From contig NZ_KQ948927.1 in assembly GCF_001514235.1 (NCBI RefSeq), forward strand, positions 443,813-507,812: a stretch of DNA of 64,000 bases, written 5' to 3'. This document shows, piece after piece, positions 27,432 through 37,828 of the stretch. The notes under the pieces were generated by a model that did no database searches, had not been told where the DNA came from, and saw nothing but the letters and a program-made list of their open reading frames with translations. A program made the translations under genes and the position numbers. The first letter of the stretch is position 1. Every line of letters starts with the position of its first letter. The DNA is from Streptomyces caeruleatus (GTDB lineage: Bacteria; Actinomycetota; Actinomycetes; Streptomycetales; Streptomycetaceae).

Positions 27432-29714
27432 CTACTCGGTGAGCAGCGGGGCGAGGAAGCGGCTGGGCTTTCCGTGCCAGAAGACGGCGAGCGCGTCGCG
27501 GGATCGTGTGGCGGCGACGAAGAGCAGGGAGCGAGCGCGCTGGAGTTCGCGTCGGTACCGCAGTGCGTCGCTGTGCTGCAGTCCGAGCACGGTGTTGCGC
27601 GGTACCAGACCCTCGCTCACCCCGGCGATGATCATGCGCTGGTATTCGAGCCCCTTGAAGCGGAACATCGTCCCGATGTGGACGCCCTCGTCGCCTCGCG
27701 GTCCGTCCGGACCGATCTCGACGGCCCTGATCCCGGACTGGGCCAGGGTGAACGCCACCTCCTGTGCCATGGCGTTGGTGGGGACACAGATCGCGATCTG
27801 TTCCAGGGGGATGTCGTTCCAGTCGGAGACAAGCTCGGCGATCTCCTCGCGTTCGGATTCCCAGTCCTGGCTCGGGTGGAGGGCCGGGGGCGCGCCGGTG
27901 AGCACGGAACGGTAGCCGGCCAGGGTTTCCTGGTTGCCGTCCAGGTCGTCGAAGGACTCGCCTTCGAGCACGCCGAGAGCTGACCCGAGGATCTGCCGCG
28001 TGGTGCGGTAGCTGAGGGTGAGCTTGGCGGACCGGCCTCGGATGTTGACGCCAAGGCTGCCCAACGTCACCTGGTTGTTGTAGATCCGCTGATGTGTGTC
28101 ACCTACCAGGAAGATGTCGTTCCGGTCGTGGTCGACCATGGCTCGCAGCATCTTCCAGTGACCCGGCCGAAGATCCTGAGCCTCGTCCACCACGATGTGC
28201 CGGTAGCGATAGCGCAGCCGTCCGGCGGAGCCGTCCTGGAGATGGATGTTGTCCAGGCCGCCGGCCTCTTCGCGCTGCCGCTCGACGGCATGGATGCGCC
28301 CTTCCCGCTCCATTTCCAGTCGGGCGGCCCGCTCGGCGACCTGGGCCCACGTCTGGCGCCCCAGCCGGTCCAGTCGCTGCGTGAACTTCTCCGCCAGCTG
28401 CCAGATCTCGGCCCGCTCGGCTCGCGCGATGTTGCGCCCCCGGCCGGCCCGGCGGGCGCGGAAGTACTCGGTGCGGGAGGCCACCGCCTGGCCGAGGATG
28501 ACCTGCGTCCACTCGTCGTGGAGGAAGTCCGCGTCCCAGTTCGTCTCGCCGAGCTCGTCCAGCATGGCGCGCCACTCGCGCAGTACCTGGTTGTCGTCGG
28601 TGGTCTGCTTGGCGTTGCCGGGTTCGGCCTCCCGCACCACTCGCAGGGCCAGCTGATCGACGTGGCTGATCTCCACGCGGGACAGGAGTTCTTCGCCTCC
28701 GAGCTCCAGGAGGCGAGTCCGAAGGTCGGCGGCGAGGTTCTTGTTGTACGTCGTGAGGAGCACGGGCTTGTTGCGCCCCGGCGGAAGCTGCTCGACCAGG
28801 TGCTTGACCCGATGGAGGGCGACGATCGTCTTGCCTGTGCCGGGGCCGCCGCCCACTCGGGCGGGACCGGAGTAATCCCGCTCGACCAGCTTGGACTGTG
28901 TCGGGTGCAGGAAGACCTTCCAGCGCCCGAAGTCCTCTCCCTCAAGCGCCTCGCGGAGTGCTTCGTCCGTGGTCGTCACCATGGTCGCCGGACGTTCGGC
29001 GGCAGCCTGGAAGTCCTCCGTGTCGACGGGTTCGGGTGCGGCGACCGGAGCGGTCACCTGCTCCAGGACCTCGTCGTAGGACTTGCCGTCGAACAGCGAG
29101 AGCAGGATCTCGCCGGTGAGCTGCGGAGCGAACTCCACGAGCCCGAGCAGCTGTTCCTCCGTGGTGAGGGTCCGGACCACCGGGATCAGTGGTTCTGCCA
29201 CACCGAGGTCGGTGAGCTGCTCGTCCGTGAATCGCGCGAACAGGGGCTCGGGCCGGGTCGGTTCCGGCTGCTGTTGCGGCTGCGGCTGCGGCTGCGGCCG
29301 AGTCTGCTCCGGCACAGGCCGTTCCGGCGCAGCAGGGCGAGCGGGCGAGACGCGCCGCAGCACGCTCTCCTCGACCACCTGGAGGTCGACGTACTCGATG
29401 GCACCGGTGACCTGGTTGATGCCGTAGGAGAGCCGGTCGAGATTCTCGTAGACCTCCTTGCGGTGCTTGAGCGAGACGATCAGCCAGTCGGTGTCGGCCA
29501 GGCGCAGCAGCAGCGCGCGGTACTCGTCGTTGACGCGCGCGGACCAGAGCCTGCTGTCTCCCTTGAGCTGCTTCAGCTGAAGACCAGTGGCCTGCGGGTT
29601 GGTCTTGAACTTGTGCTGGAAGTCGTAGAGGGCGCCCTTTACCGCGCGAGGGAGCTTCAGGATCTCCTTGTCGGCCTTGTCCAGCAGACGCAGAGTCACA
29701 CTCGCGTTGTTCAT
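27432..29714 (-). CDS. UvrD/RecB-like SF1 helicase with N-terminal RelE/ParE-like domain
   Basis: The ATG at 29714 overlaps the TGA of the upstream giant helicase gene (ATGA), so the two are coupled; the 760-residue length is measured from there. Residues about 5-95 resemble a RelE/ParE toxin fold (KADKEILKLP, LKQLKGDSRLWSARVNDEYRA, VSLKHRKEVYENLD). A Pro/Gln-rich linker (about 125-155) and a helical part follow. The helicase core has Walker A GGGPGTGKT (288-296), DEAQDL (about 505), GDTHQRIY, SYRTTRQI and FRFKGLEYQRMI. It should move on or unwind DNA. The toxin-like domain may bind RNA or sense substrate rather than cut. Confidence 0.85.
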   Translation of the reverse strand: MNNASVTLRLLDKADKEILKLPRAVKGALYDFQHKFKTNPQATGLQLKQLKGDSRLWSARVNDEYRALLLRLADTDWLIVSLKHRKEVYENLDRLSYGINQVTGAIEYVDLQVVEESVLRRVSPARPAAPERPVPEQTRPQPQPQPQQQPEPTRPEPLFARFTDEQLTDLGVAEPLIPVVRTLTTEEQLLGLVEFAPQLTGEILLSLFDGKSYDEVLEQVTAPVAAPEPVDTEDFQAAAERPATMVTTTDEALREALEGEDFGRWKVFLHPTQSKLVERDYSGPARVGGGPGTGKTIVALHRVKHLVEQLPPGRNKPVLLTTYNKNLAADLRTRLLELGGEELLSRVEISHVDQLALRVVREAEPGNAKQTTDDNQVLREWRAMLDELGETNWDADFLHDEWTQVILGQAVASRTEYFRARRAGRGRNIARAERAEIWQLAEKFTQRLDRLGRQTWAQVAERAARLEMEREGRIHAVERQREEAGGLDNIHLQDGSAGRLRYRYRHIVVDEAQDLRPGHWKMLRAMVDHDRNDIFLVGDTHQRIYNNQVTLGSLGVNIRGRSAKLTLSYRTTRQILGSALGVLEGESFDDLDGNQETLAGYRSVLTGAPPALHPSQDWESEREEIAELVSDWNDIPLEQIAICVPTNAMAQEVAFTLAQSGIRAVEIGPDGPRGDEGVHIGTMFRFKGLEYQRMIIAGVSEGLVPRNTVLGLQHSDALRYRRELQRARSLLFVAATRSRDALAVFWHGKPSRFLAPLLTE

Positions 29715-32700
29715 CGGTGGGGCTCCCCCTGAGTCGTTCCGTCGTTCTTCACCTGTGCGTCGAGCCGATGGGCCAGCTCTTCCGCGGTCCAGTCGCTCGC
29801 GGGCCGTACGTCCCACCCGGCGGCGGCGAAGGCCCGGTCCCGGTCCTGAGCCTCGTAGTCGGGTTCCGGCTGCGCGGACCGGGGCGCGAGAACCACTCCC
29901 ACCTTCCGGTCCGGCCAGGCGAGCTCGGCCAGCCAACCGTTCTCGTCGAGTTCGAATCCGTCGACGGGGGCGGGTACGCCCCGAGTGGCCAGGGACACCG
30001 CGAGGAGCTGGAGGCCGGGCTCGTCGGGATCCAGGTACTCCAGTACGGCGTTCCAGTCCCCGCCCTGTGGGACAGGCGTCTCGACGACGGGCTCCGTGTC
30101 CCCTTCCCGCGCTACCGCCTCCAGGTCGACACGTGTGGAGGCAAGCCACCCCGACCCTCCCGTGACCGCGAGTGTCTCCGGCGAGAAGGCATCGAGCTGA
30201 CTGGTTGTCAGCTGTGCGCTGTCCCCGCCCCCACGCTCGAGGAACTGCAGCAGATTGCTCCAGTACAGCCAGGCACGCCACCGCTCCTTGTGCGGTGCGG
30301 AGTCGGTGACGGCGGCCGTTGTGTCGTCCAGGACGGTGACCGCCGTCCACACGGGAGGCTTCTGCCGCCCGTCGGCCACCGCGACCACACGGCCCCCCGA
30401 CTGGTCCGTTGCGCCGAGAATGCGCACGGGACCACTCTGACCGGTCAGCGGAGCTCCGCGCAGGGCAGCCATGAGTTGCGAGCTCACGGCATCCCCCGAG
30501 ACCGCTGACGACTCCGGCCGGGCCCCGGTGAGCCCCGCGACGGCCGCCTCCGCACGGGCCAGCCACCGGTCCGCGTCCGGGGAACGGAGGTAAGCAAGCA
30601 GTGTCTCGGCCGGATTGACCCAGACGTTCTCGGCGAGTTCGCCGGGCAGTCCGCCCTTCACCCTGGCGTAGTAGTCGCGCGCCTGCCGCCGGCCCTGGTC
30701 GCCGTAGGGCCGCCACACCGGGTCGGCCGGACCGGCCGCCGCATATCCGGTGTCGTGCACGCGCGTGCGCCATTGCTTGACGTCGTAATACGTGAGCTGG
30801 AAGACCCGGAGTCCCTCCGCCCGGAGCCGTGTGCGCTTGGCGGCGTCGTCGGCGAGACGGTTGTGCCGGGCCGAGGCGTGGAACTCGTACCCGTCGAGAT
30901 AGAGCGCCAGACGCGGTCCGGGCGCGTCGAGCCGTTCGAAGAGTACGTCCGGACGCGTGCCGTCGAGCACGCGCTGCTGGGACACCCGCCAGCTCAGCGT
31001 CTTTCCGGCCGGGTTCGTCAGCCGCAGGTCGAGGGAGTAGGTGCCCGCGGTGGTCGTGTACGCGTCCGCGCTGGCCTGCGCCGCGGGTTGGCGTGCCCAC
31101 TCCTTGAGCGTGTCGATGAACATGACCTCAAGGTCGCTCTCGGCCTGGCGCTCCATGGGAATGGCCTGCGTCGCGGCCACGGGCGAGGTCTTCCAGGCCT
31201 CACCGCCCTTGCCGAGCAGCTCGTCCAGCATGTGCCGCACTTCGTTCCGGCTGACCTTGTCGTAGTCGCTCGCGGGGACGCGACGCAGCAGACAGCGGTG
31301 GCAGCCGTCGAGCCCTTTCTCGATGCAGGGGCAGCTCTCGATGGCCTCCCTGGCCTTGAGCAGCACCTCCCGGAAGCCGTCCGCGGAAGCGAGGCGGTGG
31401 AGATACCCGGTGCCGCCCGGCAGCCGGTCGTACACCACGAGGAAGCGCCGTGGCCAGTTGGCGTCCCCACCGTCGGGCATGGAGGCGGCGGCGATGTCGA
31501 TGTGGTCCGGGTCTCCGCCATAACGGGCCGCGATGCCGACGAACAGGGCCGCGGTGAAGGAGGCGAGTCGCTCCTTGGCGCGGGCGACGGACGCCGGAAG
31601 CAGAATGCGCACAGCCTCCGTGACCAGCTCGTGGGCGAGCAGCAGCGGAATGTCCTGGCCCTTGCCCTGCCCGTCACCGGTCGACCGCGTCTTGCGGCGG
31701 GGGCACCACAGCAGATGGTGGGCGCTGGCCCTGGTGGAAGCGGCGAGCGACTCGGTGAGGCCGTCCTGGGCCTGGTCCACCACGGGACGTCCGTCGGCGG
31801 TCGCACCACCGCAACTGGTGCACACGTAGAAGGGGTTGAGACGTACGTCCTCACCGGCGACGGGCGCGGTGCTGCTGCCGTCCTGCCGGTCGAGCCCCAG
31901 GTTCAGGGTTCTGACGACGGCTCGCCGGGTGAAGTCGACGCCGAACACGGCGGTGTCGTGCCGCCAGGAACCGGGAGCGAGGTGCACGGGGTCGATGTCG
32001 ACCGTCGTGAGCATGGAGTAGCGGCGACGGTCCCGCTCGTCCTTGTCGTCCCGGACGCGGGCATCGTCTCGTTTGTCCCGGGCGATCACCCGCCGCGGTT
32101 CGAGTACCTGCTGGACGCACCCGGCGTCGGCGATCTCCCGGCCACCGCAGCGCGGACAGGGCGAGGTGTCCGCCTTGGCGTTCTCTGTGCGCGCGTATCC
32201 GCATGCCGGGCACAGCCGCCACACCGACCAGGCGCGGCGGTCGGGGCTGCCGATGTCCAGGGCGCGCACGACGTGCTTGTAGCCGTTGACGTAGAAGCTG
32301 TTGCCCGGGGCGAGTTCGGCGAGCGAGAGCCGGCGCGACCGTTCGTAGTCGCGTACCTCGCTGCGATAGGTCTTCTTCGCACCCTCCGCCTCGCCGGAGT
32401 CCTGCTCCTCCGTCCAGTAGAGCGTGGCCTCCAGCTGGGTCGTCGTGTCCGTGAGGCTGTAGTTCGGGAGCAGACCCAGATCGACGAGCGCGCCGTGGGC
32501 GCTGGTCTGGCTGAGCTCGCGCAGCAGATTCCCGGTGGTGCGGCGCTCGGCCAGCAACTCCCGGTGCTCCCGGTCCTGTTCGGGGTCGGAGCGCACCAGG
32601 CCGTCCATCGCGGTGTCGATCGCCGCGATCCGTCGGCGCAGTTCCTCGCGGCGTGCCGTCCAGTCCTCCTCGGCTTCCTGGAGAGTGCGCACGATCCCGC

Positions 32701-35700
32701 CGGTCGCGTACGCCCGCAGCTCTCCCGCGGCATGGTCGGTGACACCGGCGATGAGGGTCAGGAAGTCCTCGACCAGGCGCGCGCCATGGGTGAGTGCCGC
32801 GTCCGCGAGGTCCTGGCACCAGCCGGTCGTGCCGAAGAGCGCGGATACCAGCCGGGGCGCGGGCTGGAGCCGCTCGCCGTCCGCGGTGGCCAGCGCTCCC
32901 CGGGCCGCGAGATCGAGCAGATGCGCCGTGTACTGGCGTCGCAGGATCTCGACCGCGGACAGATAGCAACCCGGCGGGACGATGTCGCCCGCGATCATCT
33001 CGCGTGGCTCGTCCAGGTAGTACAGGTCCCGGGCGCGCCGCCCGCCGAACGCCACCACCAGCGCGTTGCCGGTCCTGCGGCCTGCACGGCCGGCCCGCTG
33101 CACGTAGTTCGCGGGCCCCTTCGGCAGCGAACCGAGGAGCACGGCCGACAAGTCACCGATGTCGATGCCGAGTTCGAGCGTGGGCGTGCACGACAGCACA
33201 TTCGGGTCGGTGTAGTGGGTGCCGTCGCGGAACGTGCGCTCGACGCGCTCGCGCTGTGGCCGCGTGAGCATGCCGGTGTGCTCGGCCGTCACTACGCGGA
33301 AGGTGCCACCGGTCAGATACAGCCGCCGGTAGTAGTCGCCGACGTAGTCACGCTCGCGTGATCCGCCGAAGCTCCCGGAGGTGCCGGCGATACTCACCGA
33401 GACGTCGTCCTGGGGCGGCCGCAGTACGCCCTGGCAGCGGTAGCGCGGGCACGGATGCCCGTACCAGCGGGTTCGGCGCTCCGGCAGGACGACCTGCTCC
33501 CATCCGCAGTCCGGGCAGCTGACGAACGCCTTGTTGACCGATGTGTCGTCCAGCAGCCGCACTGCGATGTGCCCGGGCTGCAGCCCGTACACCTTCGTCG
33601 TCCGGTCCTGTGCCGTGCGGACCGCCAGCACGTGCTCCTCCGCGAGCACCGGCAGCAGCCGCCGCAGGTACTCGTTGGCGCCCGCGCCGTCAAGGCCGAG
33701 GCAACGCCGGGTCCAGTCCTGGTACCAGCCGAGCCGGCCGGTGGCCGCGTCGAACGCCGACTTCTCCTTGGGGGCGTCCAGCAGGAACCGGGGCGCGGGA
33801 ACTCCGTCGGGGAACGCGGGCATGCCGTCGGGCCGCCCGCCCCACACCTTGAACCGAGTGACCCCGGCGTCCCGCATCCACGGCTCCAGCCAGCGGTGCC
33901 GTACGCCACCACGCAGCCTGATGCGCTCCAACAACCCGCGCACGAACGCCAGATAGCGGTCCGGCGTGGGCAACTCGCCCACCGCCACCAGTTGGCCGGG
34001 CAGCGACAGATGCAGATCGCGGGCCAGCGCCGTGATGCGGTCCGGCTCGCGCAGGGCGACCTCCGCCGCCAGGGTGCGGGTGAGCTCCAGCGTGCGCCCC
34101 TGCCGGGATCGCAGGCCGAACTCCATCACCGTGGCGAAGGCCAGCCGCTCACCGATCAGCTTCCAGGTACGGGCATCCCCCGTGCCCCGCCCGGACAGCA
34201 GGCGGTCCACGCCGGGCTCGTCGTGCAGGTCGGGCGGTACGACGGCGGCCAGGGCCTGAGTGTCGTCGATGGAGTCGAGGACATTGCCGATCAGGTCGTT
34301 CAGTGGCAGCGGTTCCGGCGAGTCGGCGAGGGCGTGGGCGAGGAGCGAGCGCAGCGAGAACTTGTACGAGGCGTTGGCGACGTACCCCGCACGGTGCGCG
34401 GCGTCCTGTGTCGAGTCGTTGAACAGCAGCGTCTTGCGCTCTTCCGGTACGAGCGCGATGTCCCCGCCCGTGAACAGCTGCGTGACGGTCGCCGAGGCGA
34501 GCGCCGCCAGTGCCGTACCGAGGAAGCGGATGCCGTTGTCGGTGTTGCAGGCCGGGCAGCGGTCGTCGACGGCCGCCCGGTCGGCCGACTTCTTGTCGGT
34601 GATGGCCAGCGCGAACCAGCCGTCCTGCAGTTCTTCGCGGTCGGCGGGCGTCGGCAGACGATACGTGCCCTGCGCTCCGTCGAGGACGACCACGGAGAGC
34701 GGATCGACACCGCTGCCCTTGCCCGAGGACGGCCTGGCGCCGGTCAGCGCGTCCAGCGCCTCGTCCCGCTCGGCCGAAGTGGCGGCGATGAAGTACCGGA
34801 TCCGCCGCTTGTCGCGCCCCACTCCGGCGCGCCAGACCCGGTCCTGGGCCATGACGAGCTGCTGCGGGTCGGCTTCCGGGGACAAAGCGGCCCAGCCTGA
34901 CCGACCGCAGGTGCGGCAGTAGACAGCGGGCAGATGCACGGCGGCAGGGCGGACCGCGGTGTCCGCCCCCGGCTGTGCCTGGGCGCGCCGGGCATCGCCG
35001 GACGGCCATCCGCCGGACGACCGCTCGCCGTCGACGCCCTCGAAAGCCTCCGCATCGGCGGGCGGCGCGGCGAGCGCGGAACGACGTGCGGCGGTGCGGT
35101 CGTCCTCGTACCACCGGAACTCGGCGTTCGGGCTCACCCCGCGCAGGACGCGTGTCACGGGCCGCACCCACAGATGGGCTTCGACATGCAGCAGCGGCCT
35201 GGGCCGCCTCGCGTCCGACTCCGGGTCCCGGGCGGCGGACAGCAGCGCCACGAACCGCGAGAGTGCCTGAAGCACCAACCGTGGGTTCTCGCGTGCGGTA
35301 CGCCCCCACGCATACCCGAACCGGCTCATACGGTCCCGCAGTTCCCACTCGCTCAGCGGCTCGCCGTCGAGCAGCGACAGAACACCGTGCGTGAAGTCGT
35401 GCCGCTTCAGCAGCCTGCCGATCTGGAACGCGTCCAGCCCTCTGCGCCCGAGCAGCCGCTCCGCGAGCCCGTCGAGATCGAGCAGGTCAGGCCGGGCCTC
35501 GATACCGGGACCGCCGGAGCACTCGATGACTTCCTTGGGCGTCGGCGGTTCGGGCAGCTCGTAGTCGATCTCTCCGGTGAACTGCTCCGCGGACATCCGC
35601 TCCTCGCCGATCACCGTGTCAGCGGGGAAGGGCATGCCGAAGACCTGCTCGGCGACCTCCAGGATCCCGCCGTCGTGAGTGGCGCCCTCGCCCAAGGTCG

Positions 35701-36496
35701 CCGACGTGGCAACGGGACAGATCGCCCCGAGCGGCCGCCCCGGCCGGCTCTTGCCCGTGGCCGTCGCGAGCCGCCGCAGCAGCATGGCGACGTCGGTGCC
35801 CTGCGCGCCGTCGTACGTGTGGAACTCGTCGAGCACCACATACGTGATGTCGGCGCCGTCCCACAGGGGCTGGTCCTCGCCTCGCTGCAACAGCAGGTCG
35901 AGCATCTTGTAGTTGGTGATCAGCACGTCCGGCGGGGAGACCCGCATCTCCTCCCGGCGGGTCATGACTCGCCGGAAGTCGGTGTCCGGGCGGTCACCGA
36001 TGTAGAGCCCCGCGGTGACCTGGGCCAGCTCCGGCTGTGCCAGGTACTCGCCGATACGCCCCGCCTGGTCGGTGGCGAGGGCGTTCATGGGGTAGAGGAA
36101 CACGGCCTTGACGCCGGCCCGCCCGGCCGCCCGCTCCCGTCGGCAGTGGTCGAGCACGGGCACGAGGAAGGACTCCGTCTTGCCGGACCCCGTTCCGGTG
36201 GTGATCAGTGTCGGCTGCGCGGGCCCTCGCAGGGTGCTGAGCCGCTCCCACGCCTTCGCCTGATGCCGGTACGGAGGGAAGCCAGGAGACCATTCGAGGT
36301 GCTGCCGCCAGCCGTCGTCGGCGGTGTGGAACGGCGTCCGGATGCGCAGATACGGCCCCCGGAAGATCCCGGTCTCGGGGTGGTTGAGAAACCGCTCCAG
36401 GGCGAGGCGGGTGTCGGAGTCGGTCAGGGCGTACGTCGTCGTGAGGTACTGAGTCAGACTGCCGCGCACCTGCGCGGCGGCCAGGGTGGGCCGCAC
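29711..36496 (-). CDS. Giant DEAD/DEAH helicase with DUF1998 and C-terminal nuclease-like fold (DruE-like)
   Basis: The GTG start follows CTAAGGAG; the product has 2261 residues. Order: SF2 helicase lobe 1 with TGTGSGKTE (100-108) and DEFH (223-226); lobe 2 with SCTPTLELGIDIGDL and NYVQRAGRAGRRTG; several zinc-type Cys pairs (CPDCGWEQ, CPACGYART, CPRCGG, CTSCGG); then the DUF1998/MZB domain ending CPCIEKGLDGCHRCLL (about 1735). Beyond it is a Vsr/DUF559-like PD-(D/E)XK pattern (RPDVLFERL, LYLDGYEFHAS; about 1840-1905) and perhaps a second one near the end (AELAWPDRKVGVV). Size and order match DruE of Druantia systems. No DruH-, DruA- or other known Druantia partner is adjacent; the partner here is the UvrD-like gene. 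Confidence 0.85.
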   Translation of the reverse strand: MRPTLAAAQVRGSLTQYLTTTYALTDSDTRLALERFLNHPETGIFRGPYLRIRTPFHTADDGWRQHLEWSPGFPPYRHQAKAWERLSTLRGPAQPTLITTGTGSGKTESFLVPVLDHCRRERAAGRAGVKAVFLYPMNALATDQAGRIGEYLAQPELAQVTAGLYIGDRPDTDFRRVMTRREEMRVSPPDVLITNYKMLDLLLQRGEDQPLWDGADITYVVLDEFHTYDGAQGTDVAMLLRRLATATGKSRPGRPLGAICPVATSATLGEGATHDGGILEVAEQVFGMPFPADTVIGEERMSAEQFTGEIDYELPEPPTPKEVIECSGGPGIEARPDLLDLDGLAERLLGRRGLDAFQIGRLLKRHDFTHGVLSLLDGEPLSEWELRDRMSRFGYAWGRTARENPRLVLQALSRFVALLSAARDPESDARRPRPLLHVEAHLWVRPVTRVLRGVSPNAEFRWYEDDRTAARRSALAAPPADAEAFEGVDGERSSGGWPSGDARRAQAQPGADTAVRPAAVHLPAVYCRTCGRSGWAALSPEADPQQLVMAQDRVWRAGVGRDKRRIRYFIAATSAERDEALDALTGARPSSGKGSGVDPLSVVVLDGAQGTYRLPTPADREELQDGWFALAITDKKSADRAAVDDRCPACNTDNGIRFLGTALAALASATVTQLFTGGDIALVPEERKTLLFNDSTQDAAHRAGYVANASYKFSLRSLLAHALADSPEPLPLNDLIGNVLDSIDDTQALAAVVPPDLHDEPGVDRLLSGRGTGDARTWKLIGERLAFATVMEFGLRSRQGRTLELTRTLAAEVALREPDRITALARDLHLSLPGQLVAVGELPTPDRYLAFVRGLLERIRLRGGVRHRWLEPWMRDAGVTRFKVWGGRPDGMPAFPDGVPAPRFLLDAPKEKSAFDAATGRLGWYQDWTRRCLGLDGAGANEYLRRLLPVLAEEHVLAVRTAQDRTTKVYGLQPGHIAVRLLDDTSVNKAFVSCPDCGWEQVVLPERRTRWYGHPCPRYRCQGVLRPPQDDVSVSIAGTSGSFGGSRERDYVGDYYRRLYLTGGTFRVVTAEHTGMLTRPQRERVERTFRDGTHYTDPNVLSCTPTLELGIDIGDLSAVLLGSLPKGPANYVQRAGRAGRRTGNALVVAFGGRRARDLYYLDEPREMIAGDIVPPGCYLSAVEILRRQYTAHLLDLAARGALATADGERLQPAPRLVSALFGTTGWCQDLADAALTHGARLVEDFLTLIAGVTDHAAGELRAYATGGIVRTLQEAEEDWTARREELRRRIAAIDTAMDGLVRSDPEQDREHRELLAERRTTGNLLRELSQTSAHGALVDLGLLPNYSLTDTTTQLEATLYWTEEQDSGEAEGAKKTYRSEVRDYERSRRLSLAELAPGNSFYVNGYKHVVRALDIGSPDRRAWSVWRLCPACGYARTENAKADTSPCPRCGGREIADAGCVQQVLEPRRVIARDKRDDARVRDDKDERDRRRYSMLTTVDIDPVHLAPGSWRHDTAVFGVDFTRRAVVRTLNLGLDRQDGSSTAPVAGEDVRLNPFYVCTSCGGATADGRPVVDQAQDGLTESLAASTRASAHHLLWCPRRKTRSTGDGQGKGQDIPLLLAHELVTEAVRILLPASVARAKERLASFTAALFVGIAARYGGDPDHIDIAAASMPDGGDANWPRRFLVVYDRLPGGTGYLHRLASADGFREVLLKAREAIESCPCIEKGLDGCHRCLLRRVPASDYDKVSRNEVRHMLDELLGKGGEAWKTSPVAATQAIPMERQAESDLEVMFIDTLKEWARQPAAQASADAYTTTAGTYSLDLRLTNPAGKTLSWRVSQQRVLDGTRPDVLFERLDAPGPRLALYLDGYEFHASARHNRLADDAAKRTRLRAEGLRVFQLTYYDVKQWRTRVHDTGYAAAGPADPVWRPYGDQGRRQARDYYARVKGGLPGELAENVWVNPAETLLAYLRSPDADRWLARAEAAVAGLTGARPESSAVSGDAVSSQLMAALRGAPLTGQSGPVRILGATDQSGGRVVAVADGRQKPPVWTAVTVLDDTTAAVTDSAPHKERWRAWLYWSNLLQFLERGGGDSAQLTTSQLDAFSPETLAVTGGSGWLASTRVDLEAVAREGDTEPVVETPVPQGGDWNAVLEYLDPDEPGLQLLAVSLATRGVPAPVDGFELDENGWLAELAWPDRKVGVVLAPRSAQPEPDYEAQDRDRAFAAAGWDVRPASDWTAEELAHRLDAQVKNDGTTQGEPHR

Positions 36497-36700
36497 GACG
36501 TACTCCTTAGTCCCAGGTCAGTGTACGGATCAACCGTTCAGCCCAACCGTATAGGGGAGCACCGACAGCGTCCCCCGAATCAGGACGCACACCATTCGTT
36601 TCCGGTTCGAATCTGGCCGGAATTGCGCTCTTTCGTAGCGAAGCGTGCCCACTCACCCTGTGACCAGGGGTGATGGGTGATTCGGCGAGGGGGAGCCGCG

Positions 36701-37467
36701 ATGACCGAGCCGATCTATGTACCCGTACTGCCGACACGACCGCGTGCCTGGGACGCCTACGGGCTGCTGGATTCCCGATTACGGAGACGCGTCGCACCCC
36801 TGTGGACGATTGTCCCGCGCACCGGCACGGAGCGGACCCGAGGGGAACGGGCCGGCCCGGAGCCGGAGGACGAAGCGATGGTGACGGAGCGCTGGCTCAC
36901 CCCGCTCGTGGACCGACTGATCAAGGTCATGGAAGGGGCGCCGGGTTGGGTCGACGCCGTCCATGCGGAGAACCATGTCCGGGGGTCCGCCGTGGGCTTG
37001 TGGCGGTTGGCGACCAGGAGCTCCCTGAGGCTGGTCACCGGCCCGGAACGGGACCACACGCTGCAGCGCTACACGGCCGATCTGGCGTTCCTCAGCGGCC
37101 GGGGGCTCGGCATACGGCTGTTGGTCGACGAGCCACCGGACGAGCGGTACTCGACCGAGCTGCTGGCGATGGTCGCCCGCCTCTGCCTGGTGCCGTCACG
37201 GACCGACCTCATCCTGGACATGGGCGTGACCACCGTGTGCCGACCCGGGGCAGCGGGCACGCCGACCGGGTCCGTGCCATGGCCCGGTGGATCCAGGAGT
37301 CCGAGGAGTTCCGTGGCGCCGACTGCAACGAGGGCGAACGCTGGCTGCACGAGTGCGCGGTGGGAGAGGGGGCCAAGGGCTCCGGCACACCAGAGACATG
37401 GATCAAGATGGGGCACGTCCAGCACATGAACTTCGTCGTGAGCCGGCTCATGGGCGCTGTGGAATGA
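36701..37467 (+). pseudogene. Beta-family protein (PF14350-like), truncated and frameshifted
   Basis: The ATG at 36701 follows GGGGGAGCCGCG. The N terminus (EPIYVPVLPTRPRAWDAYGLL, RRVAPLWTIVPRTG) is that of the Beta family found in defence islands. After LLAMVARLCLVPSRTDLILDMG the frame becomes nonsense, while another frame reads VRAMARWIQESEEFRGADCNEGERWLHECA and ends at 37467, the family's normal C terminus. About 100 central residues are missing and the frame is shifted. It diverges from the giant helicase gene, 204 bases away; that gap shows a TACACT -10-like box for the helicase operon but nothing else certain. Confidence 0.7.
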
Positions 37468-37506
37468 TCCATCAGCAGTCAGCACACGCCTATGGGGGAG
37501 GCACGC

Positions 37507-37828
37507 GTGCGTGTCCGGTACGACCAGCGAGCACTGGCACTTGTCGAGGTGCGCGGTGGGCCCAGGGACTGGGAAAAGGCCGAGAGCGAGTTCACGCAGC
37601 GCGACTGGCCGATGGTCGCCTCTTTCGCCCGGGGGGAGGGCCCAGCGGCGGGAGTACTGACGCCGGACGGCGATTCGCGGTTGTACCTGGTGGAAGTGCA
37701 CCTCTTCGGTGAGCGCAACAACAGGACCGAGCAGGCGGCGGCATGGCGGGTTCAGCGTCTCGCACAGGCGGCCAAGATCGAAATGTATGTCAGGCGTTGC
37801 GACTTGCTGGACCGCGACCGGGAACAGA
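37507..37828 (+). pseudogene. Truncated hypothetical gene
   Basis: The GTG at 37507 follows GGGGGAGG. The coding part reads RVRYDQRALALVEVRGG, AGVLTPDGDSRLYLVEVHLFGE and AAWRVQRLAQAAKIEMYVRRC, a small alpha/beta protein that I do not recognise. At about 37826-37828 it runs into the end of an SF1 helicase remnant on the other strand, so its own 3' end is lost. The frame stays open to 38445 only as the antisense of that remnant. It was probably coupled to the Beta-family gene 40 bases upstream. Confidence 0.55.
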
